A stretch of 29,104 nt of DNA from Methylococcaceae bacterium UBA4132 (GTDB lineage: Bacteria; Pseudomonadota; Gammaproteobacteria; Methylococcales; Methylomonadaceae), in assembly GCA_002380945.1 (NCBI GenBank), contig DFWO01000143.1:3257-32360 (forward strand), read 5' to 3'. The translations under genes were made by a program, and so were the position numbers. Below, one piece after another: positions 23,594-29,104 of the stretch; position 1 is the first letter of the stretch, and each line of letters starts with the position of its first letter. Under the pieces are notes generated by a model that ran no database searches, was not told where the DNA came from, and saw only the letters and a program-made list of their open reading frames with translations.

Positions 23594-26238
23594 TGACCTT
23601 GAACAAGACCATTAACACCGCGCTTTTCAATAAAAAAGACACTCTGTTGCAATTCAAGCAACTACTAAAAGAAAAAGAGTTCGAATTACAACAGAAATTT
23701 AATCCACATCACTCTGTTGCTAAACTGCTGAAAGAAAAATCAGCCTTCATTGATAAAGTTCTTAGCTATTGCTGGCAACATTTTTTAGGCGACTATGCGT
23801 CAAAACTTGCGTTATGTGCAGTCGGCGGTTATGGCAGAAGAGAACTTTTTCCTTATTCTGATATTGATATTATTGCGGTGTTGGACACCTACGACAATGC
23901 AGATTATCAAGAACCGTTAGTTAATTTTTTCACCTTTCTTTGGGATATAGGCTTAAAACCAGGTCAGAGTGTACGCACGGTGGCGCAATGTGTCACTATG
24001 GCATTAGACGATCAAACCATCATGACTAGCTTGATGGAAGTCCGTTTGATTTACGGTAGCGAAGAATTGTTTCAAACCCTAAAACAAGAAACTGCACCTG
24101 ATAAAATTTGGTCATCTAATGAATTTTTTGCCGCTAAAATGGAAGAACAGCGGCTGCGTTATGCCCGATTCCACGATACCGCTTACAATCTTGAGCCGAA
24201 CATTAAAGAAGGACCAGGTGGACTACGCGACCGACAAGTTATTGCTTGGGTGTTTAAACGCCATTACAACTCATCGACTTTTAAGGAACTGATTAAATAT
24301 GGCTTTTTACCGCGCTCCGAATACGACGAATTAGTTGCCGCGTTGGATGTGTTATGGCGTATTCGTTATGCCTTGCATTTATTAACTAATCGCGCTGAAG
24401 ATAGGTTAATTTTTGATTATCAACGCGAGTTGGCAGCGCAATTCGGTTTTAATACCGAGAACAATCAGTACAATCAAGACGTTGAAAAATTCATGCAGTT
24501 CTATTTTAAAACCGTACAAGGTTTGGAACGGCTGAATGAAATGTTGTTACAGTTGTTTAATGAACGCTTTGTACACGGCAATAAGAGTGAACCTACGCCT
24601 GTCAATGAGAATTTTGTTGCCATCAATGGCTATCTCGAAGCAACCAATGAGCGTGTGTTTGAGCAACAGCCTTTGATGTTACTAGCGATTTTCTTAATTC
24701 TACAACTCAATCCAAATCTTAAAGGTATTCGCGCTACTACCCTGCGTTTAATCCGTAAAAACCTGCATCGCATTGATGAGGCGTTTCGCGTCAATAAAGC
24801 GGCTAATCAGATGTTTATTGAGTTGCTACGTCAACCACGCGGACTAACCCATGTGTTAAGACGCATGAATCGTTATGGTGTCTTAGCCGCCTATATTCCC
24901 AGCTTTGCAAATATCGTGGCACGAATGCAGTATGACTTATTTCATATTTACACCGTAGACGAACACACGTTGTTTGTTATTAGGAATTTACGCCGCTTTT
25001 CTTTGGCGAAACATAATGATGAACTGCCGTTTTGCAACGATGTATTTTTGCTGATTCCTAAGGCTGAAATTTTGTACCTTGCTGCGTTATTTCATGACAT
25101 TGCCAAAGGTAAAAATGGCGATCATTCCGTCATTGGTGAAGAAATTGCGCGTAGTTTTTGTGTGCAACATAATGTATCTGCGCATGATACCAAGCTCGTT
25201 ACATGGTTAGTACGTAATCATCTCATTATGTCCATGACCGCGCAACGCAAAGACATTAGCGATCCCGATGTGATTCATGAATTTGCCCAAAAAGTCGGTA
25301 GCACTGAATATTTGAACCATCTTTACTTGCTCACTGTTGCTGACATACGCGCAACTAATCCCGAATTATGGAACTCATGGAAGGACGCGCTGTTAAGAAA
25401 CCTGTATTCGTCCACCCACAGCGCGTTACGCCGAGGATTGCAAAACCATGTCGCTCTCGCTGACCGTTTGCGTGAAAATAAACAAGAAGCCAAAGATGAG
25501 TTACTCAAGCAAGGCTTAGATGAAACTGCAATTAATAAAGCATGGCAGTGTGTCAGTGATGATTATTTCTTGCGTTATGCGTCCGATGAAATTGCATGGC
25601 ATACTGCCGCGATTGTGTCCACAACGGAAGAAGATTTGCCATTAGTGTTACTACATCGCCAGCCGCAACGCGGGAGTGCAGTGGTATTTGTTTATACTAA
25701 AGATGAAGAAGGGATTTTTTCCATCAGCACCGCAACACTAGACCAACTGGGGCTAACTATTCTCGATGCCCGTATCATGACGACGTTGAATCACCATGCA
25801 CTGAATAGTTTTCAAGTCTTAGAGCAATCAGGTGAACCCATTACTGAAGATTTTAGAGAAACGCATATATGCAATAGCTTACGCGCTAACTTAGTACATG
25901 GCGCGGTTAAAGAACGCAGAAACATTCATCGCCAAGCTAAACTTAGACAAGCACAGCATTTTCCTATTCCCACGGAAATTGAATTTCATGAAGACAACCT
26001 CAGCAATCAGACTATCATGGAATTGATTACCACTGACCATGCAGGATTATTATCAAAAGTAGGTCACGCCTTTATGCAGGAACACATTTATTTACACAGC
26101 GCGAAAATTACCACTATTGGCAGTCGCGTCGAAGATATGTTTTACATCACAGATGCGCAGCTACAACCGATTACTGATATTCACAAGCAACAACAAATTC
26201 GTACTGCAATACTGAAAATGTTGGATGTTAGCGAGTAG
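23593..26238 (+). CDS. glnD: PII uridylyltransferase / uridylyl-removing enzyme
   Basis: A bifunctional nitrogen sensor: it uridylylates PII when glutamine is low and removes UMP when glutamine is high. The 881-residue product is of normal length. The N-terminal nucleotidyltransferase has GGYGRRELFPYSDIDI (G78-D92). The HD hydrolase domain contains FHDIAKG (H501-D502), and two ACT domains for glutamine sensing lie near residues 693-750 and 805-875. I chose ATG 23593, which shares one base with the map stop; the codon before it (GTG 23590) is in frame but less likely. Translational coupling to map is likely. Confidence 0.97.
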   Translation: MTLNKTINTALFNKKDTLLQFKQLLKEKEFELQQKFNPHHSVAKLLKEKSAFIDKVLSYCWQHFLGDYASKLALCAVGGYGRRELFPYSDIDIIAVLDTYDNADYQEPLVNFFTFLWDIGLKPGQSVRTVAQCVTMALDDQTIMTSLMEVRLIYGSEELFQTLKQETAPDKIWSSNEFFAAKMEEQRLRYARFHDTAYNLEPNIKEGPGGLRDRQVIAWVFKRHYNSSTFKELIKYGFLPRSEYDELVAALDVLWRIRYALHLLTNRAEDRLIFDYQRELAAQFGFNTENNQYNQDVEKFMQFYFKTVQGLERLNEMLLQLFNERFVHGNKSEPTPVNENFVAINGYLEATNERVFEQQPLMLLAIFLILQLNPNLKGIRATTLRLIRKNLHRIDEAFRVNKAANQMFIELLRQPRGLTHVLRRMNRYGVLAAYIPSFANIVARMQYDLFHIYTVDEHTLFVIRNLRRFSLAKHNDELPFCNDVFLLIPKAEILYLAALFHDIAKGKNGDHSVIGEEIARSFCVQHNVSAHDTKLVTWLVRNHLIMSMTAQRKDISDPDVIHEFAQKVGSTEYLNHLYLLTVADIRATNPELWNSWKDALLRNLYSSTHSALRRGLQNHVALADRLRENKQEAKDELLKQGLDETAINKAWQCVSDDYFLRYASDEIAWHTAAIVSTTEEDLPLVLLHRQPQRGSAVVFVYTKDEEGIFSISTATLDQLGLTILDARIMTTLNHHALNSFQVLEQSGEPITEDFRETHICNSLRANLVHGAVKERRNIHRQAKLRQAQHFPIPTEIEFHEDNLSNQTIMELITTDHAGLLSKVGHAFMQEHIYLHSAKITTIGSRVEDMFYITDAQLQPITDIHKQQQIRTAILKMLDVSE

Positions 26239-26284
26239 TTTGGCATTACCAACTACATTTTAAATTTTTTCTAAATGACACATC

Positions 26285-28927
26285 ATGAACAGCCCACAAA
26301 CTATTTATTTAAAAAACTACACCGTCCCTGATTATCTAATTCACAGCGTGGCATTAAATTTTACCCTTGATGATGAAAATACGCAGGTTATGTCGCGTAT
26401 GGTGATGGTACGCAATCCTGCTAGTACATCGTCTAGCTCTTCGCTGATTCTTAACGGCGAACATCTCACACTGTTGCGAGTGGTGTTAAACGATGATACC
26501 GAATTAACGGAAGCTGACTATAGCCAAACTGCCGATTCGCTGATTATTTATAATGTTCCACAGCAACACAGTTTTACACTAACCATTGAAAACAGCATTA
26601 ATCCGAAAGCCAATACCGCGCTGGAAGGCTTGTATCTATCCAATGGTATGTTATGCACACAATGTGAAGCGGAAGGGTTTAGAAAAATTACTTATTTCTT
26701 GGATAGACCTGATGTGATGACGCGCTTCACCACCACCTTGATTGGTGATAAAGACCGTTATCCTGTTTTGTTATCTAATGGTAATAACATTCATCACGGT
26801 GATTTAGATCACAATCGTCATTTTGTGACATGGGAAGACCCATTTAATAAACCCTGTTATTTATTCGCCTTAGTAGCGGGGCAATTGGAGTGTGTGGCAG
26901 ATTCCTATGTCACGATGTCAGGTCGTACTGTGGCGTTAGAAATTTTTGTTGAAGCCCACGATAAAGACAAATGTGATCACGCGCTACAGGCATTAAAAAA
27001 TGCCATGCGTTGGGATGAACAAGTCTACGGGCGCGAATATGATTTAGATTTGTACATGATAGTCGCGGTTAGTCACTTCAATATGGGCGCGATGGAAAAT
27101 AAAGGGCTGAATATTTTTAATACTAAGTTCGTACTGGCGCGTCCTGATACCGCGACCGATTCTGATTATGAACACATCGAAGGTGTTATTGCTCACGAGT
27201 ATTTTCATAATTGGACGGGTAATCGTGTTACTTGCCGTGATTGGTTTCAACTCAGTTTAAAAGAAGGTTTTACCGTTTTTCGGGATCAGGAATTTACTGC
27301 CGATAGCACCTCGAAAGGTGTTAAGCGTATTGAAGATGTCAATATGCTACGCACACGCCAGTTTGCCGAAGATGCAGGTCCGTTAGCCCATCCGATACGC
27401 CCTGAAGCTTATATTGAAATTAACAATTTTTATACGCTCACCGTGTATGAAAAAGGCGCGGAAGTGGTGCGCATGATTCGTACTTTGGTCGGTGTGGAGG
27501 GGTTTCGCAAAGGCAGTGACTTGTATTTTGAACGTCATGATGGTCAAGCCGTCACTTGTGAAGATTTTGTTAAAGCAATGGAAGATGCCAATGGTATTGA
27601 CTTAACTCAATTTCGCCGTTGGTATGAACAAGCGGGTACGCCTGTTTTAACCGTTACTCAACAGTATGATGCTGATGCTGAAACGTTGGCATTAACTATC
27701 AAACAACATTGCCCAGCTACACCCAATCAAGCAGTTAAACCACCGCTGCATATTCCTATTGCCGTGGGTTTATTAAATACCGATGGTTCGGTTGCCTTGT
27801 GTAGAGTGGGCAATGTCCACCCTACGAATGAAGTCGTGCTAGAACTGACAGAAGCAGAGCAAGTTTTTACCTTTGCGAATTTGAAAGAACAGCCCGTTGT
27901 CTCACTGTTAAGAGGCTTCTCCGCGCCTGTTAAATTGGTGGTGGAACGCAGTCTGGAGGAATTGGCGTTCTTATTAAGCTATGACAGCGATGAATTTAAT
28001 CGCTGGGAAGCTGGGCAGGAACTGGCAGGTAAGATTATTTTAGGCTTAGTTGATGATAGTCAACATAAGCGTCCTTTACAGGTTAATCCCATTATTGTCA
28101 GTGCCTTTAAACAAGTATTGGCACACGCATGGGATGACTTAGCGTATTTTTCTTTATTACTCAGTCTGCCGTCAGAAACTTATCTAGCCGAACAAATGGC
28201 TGTAGTCGATGTGGATGCTATTCATCATGCCCGTGAGTTGGTTATACGAACGCTTGCCGAACAATTACAAGCTGAGTTTAAAGCAATTTATACAGCGAAT
28301 CACCGCGATGAATCGGGGCTGTTTGATGCGGGGGCAATTGGTCGTAGACGCATTAAAAACACCTGTTTGGCATATTTAAGCAAGCTGGAACAGCCTGAGG
28401 TTCAACAATGGGCGAGTGCGCAATTTACCACCGCTGGCAATATGACCGACCAAATGTCGGCGTTATCGGTTATCGTTAATAACACGCATCCTGAAAAATC
28501 AGCGTGTTTAGCAAGTTTTTATGCGCAATGGCAAAAAGAAGCGTTGGTGATTGATAAGTGGTTTGCTTTACAAGCCTCCAGTCCCGCGCCTGATACCTTT
28601 GCCACAGTGCAAGCTTTAATGCAACATCCCGCGTTTGATTTAAAAAATCCTAATCGTGTCCGCTCCGTGATTGGTGCGTTTAGCCAAGCCAATCCACTAC
28701 ATTTTCATGCGGTAAATGGTCAGGGTTATGCGTTTTTAGCAGACCAAATCATTGCTTTGAATACGTTAAACCCACAAGTTGCTTCGCGTATGGTGGGCGC
28801 ATTAACGTCATGGCGACGTTTTGATGCAGACCGACAAGCATTGATGAAAGCGCAGTTAGAACGCATCATCAATACTGCCAATATTTCTAAAGATGTTTAT
28901 GAAGTAGCTAGTAAAAGTCTCGCCTAA
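26285..28927 (+). CDS. pepN: Aminopeptidase N (M1 family)
   Basis: A broad-specificity zinc aminopeptidase in the cytosol. The 880-residue product has the GAMEN exopeptidase motif at residues 268-272 and the zinc motif HEYFH at 304-308, with the downstream Glu ligand in the usual KEGFTVFRDQEF stretch. Length and layout fit E. coli PepN. Odd feature: residues 507-514 read RVGNVHPT, encoded by an imperfect palindrome at 27801-27825, in the beta-sandwich region after the catalytic domain. The ATG at 26285 has no strong ribosome site. It follows glnD by 46 bases and may be cotranscribed. Confidence 0.97.
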   Translation: MNSPQTIYLKNYTVPDYLIHSVALNFTLDDENTQVMSRMVMVRNPASTSSSSSLILNGEHLTLLRVVLNDDTELTEADYSQTADSLIIYNVPQQHSFTLTIENSINPKANTALEGLYLSNGMLCTQCEAEGFRKITYFLDRPDVMTRFTTTLIGDKDRYPVLLSNGNNIHHGDLDHNRHFVTWEDPFNKPCYLFALVAGQLECVADSYVTMSGRTVALEIFVEAHDKDKCDHALQALKNAMRWDEQVYGREYDLDLYMIVAVSHFNMGAMENKGLNIFNTKFVLARPDTATDSDYEHIEGVIAHEYFHNWTGNRVTCRDWFQLSLKEGFTVFRDQEFTADSTSKGVKRIEDVNMLRTRQFAEDAGPLAHPIRPEAYIEINNFYTLTVYEKGAEVVRMIRTLVGVEGFRKGSDLYFERHDGQAVTCEDFVKAMEDANGIDLTQFRRWYEQAGTPVLTVTQQYDADAETLALTIKQHCPATPNQAVKPPLHIPIAVGLLNTDGSVALCRVGNVHPTNEVVLELTEAEQVFTFANLKEQPVVSLLRGFSAPVKLVVERSLEELAFLLSYDSDEFNRWEAGQELAGKIILGLVDDSQHKRPLQVNPIIVSAFKQVLAHAWDDLAYFSLLLSLPSETYLAEQMAVVDVDAIHHARELVIRTLAEQLQAEFKAIYTANHRDESGLFDAGAIGRRRIKNTCLAYLSKLEQPEVQQWASAQFTTAGNMTDQMSALSVIVNNTHPEKSACLASFYAQWQKEALVIDKWFALQASSPAPDTFATVQALMQHPAFDLKNPNRVRSVIGAFSQANPLHFHAVNGQGYAFLADQIIALNTLNPQVASRMVGALTSWRRFDADRQALMKAQLERIINTANISKDVYEVASKSLA
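27801..27825 (+). repeat. Coding palindrome in pepN (RVGNAHPT element, copy 3)
   Basis: Arms GTAGAGTGGGCA / TGTCCACCCTAC around a central A, with two mismatches, the most diverged of the three copies. It encodes R-V-G-N-V-H-P-T in the same frame as copies 1 and 2. Confidence 0.85.
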
Positions 28928-28936
28928 TAGTGTGGC

Positions 28937-28964
28937 GTAAAGACGCGAATCATCGCGTCTTTAC
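28937..28964. repeat. Perfect hairpin between convergent genes, overlapping a stop codon
   Basis: Eleven-base perfect arms GTAAAGACGCG / CGCGTCTTTAC with loop AATCAT. It begins nine bases after the pepN stop, and its right arm contains the TAA stop of the minus-strand gene at 28961. It may stop transcription from both sides, though no T-run follows. It resembles the dispersed GTAGAGACGCG repeats. Confidence 0.75.
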
Positions 28965-29104
28965 TGCCCACAATCAGTTCCGCCAGCCGCTTCACATTCG
29001 GCTTTTTTCTTATCCGCATCGGCTTTCTTTTGAGCTGCCGCTGCCTCAGCTTGCTGTTGCTGTTGAGCGGCGGCTTCGGCTTGTTGACGTTGCTGTTCAG
29101 CTTG
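28961..29104 (-). CDS. C-terminal end of an Ala/Gln/Lys-rich protein
   Basis: Only the last 47 codons are in the window; the rest lies beyond the right edge. The visible part is low-complexity and probably helical (QAEQQRQQAEAAAQQQQQ type, then QKKADADKKKAE), ending E-C-E-A-A-G-G-T-D-C-G-Q. Such tails occur in TolA-like and other periplasm-spanning proteins, but nothing here fixes the family. The two cysteines near the C-terminus could pair. The stop codon is inside the hairpin repeat at 28937-28964. Confidence 0.6.
   Translation of the reverse strand, partial: QAEQQRQQAEAAAQQQQQAEAAAAQKKADADKKKAECEAAGGTDCGQ

Noticed and set aside
2832..27825. Repeated palindromes as a CRISPR array
   Set aside because: The copies are kilobases apart, inside different genes, without regular spacers or cas genes.

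Overview
The window is a chromosome segment of a gammaproteobacterium with a low to moderate GC content. The gene orders point there: leuS-lptE-holA, rpsB-tsf-(...)-pyrH-frr-uppS-cdsA-dxr-rseP, and map-glnD divergent from rpsB. The many short palindromic repeats, several inside genes, resemble what I remember from Methylococcales (methanotrophs) and relatives. That order-level guess rests on memory and is weak.

Layout. Bases 1-5200 (minus strand): the start of a GT51 peptidoglycan glycosyltransferase, then holA, lptE and leuS as one short operon, then a small rhodanese. Bases 5300-11200 are an accessory block: a single-chain MmeI-like type IIL restriction-modification enzyme, a histidine-rich membrane hydroxylase-like protein, a membrane cytochrome c with one haem site, a YbeL-type zinc-ribbon protein and an orphan ParA ATPase. 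Next is a DctA/GltP-type symporter on the minus strand. Bases 12480-22560 (minus strand) hold the translation and envelope cluster rpsB, tsf, [insert], pyrH, frr, uppS, cdsA, dxr, rseP, dsbC, closed by a clear intrinsic terminator. Bases 22700-28930 (plus strand) hold map, glnD and pepN. The window ends in the tail of an Ala/Gln/Lys-rich gene on the minus strand.

Two observations stand out. First, between tsf and pyrH there is a wrecked gene for a NYN/PIN-like (LabA-type) nuclease-fold protein. Its N-terminal end (about 20558-20632) and its middle and end (about 19045-19265) are separated by a complete secreted beta-helix gene, and a 10-bp near-perfect direct repeat flanks the insert. Second, a short palindrome (GTAGGGTGGGCA-A-TGCCCACCCTAC and variants) lies inside three unrelated essential or large enzymes: LeuS, the MmeI-like protein and PepN. 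All three are read in the same frame and each adds the peptide R-V-G-N-(A/V)-H-(P/S)-T. A second type of coding palindrome lies in the MmeI-like gene, and a third repeat family supplies that gene's stop codon. At least six palindromic repeat families occur in 29 kb.

I found no tRNA, rRNA, CRISPR array or transposase.
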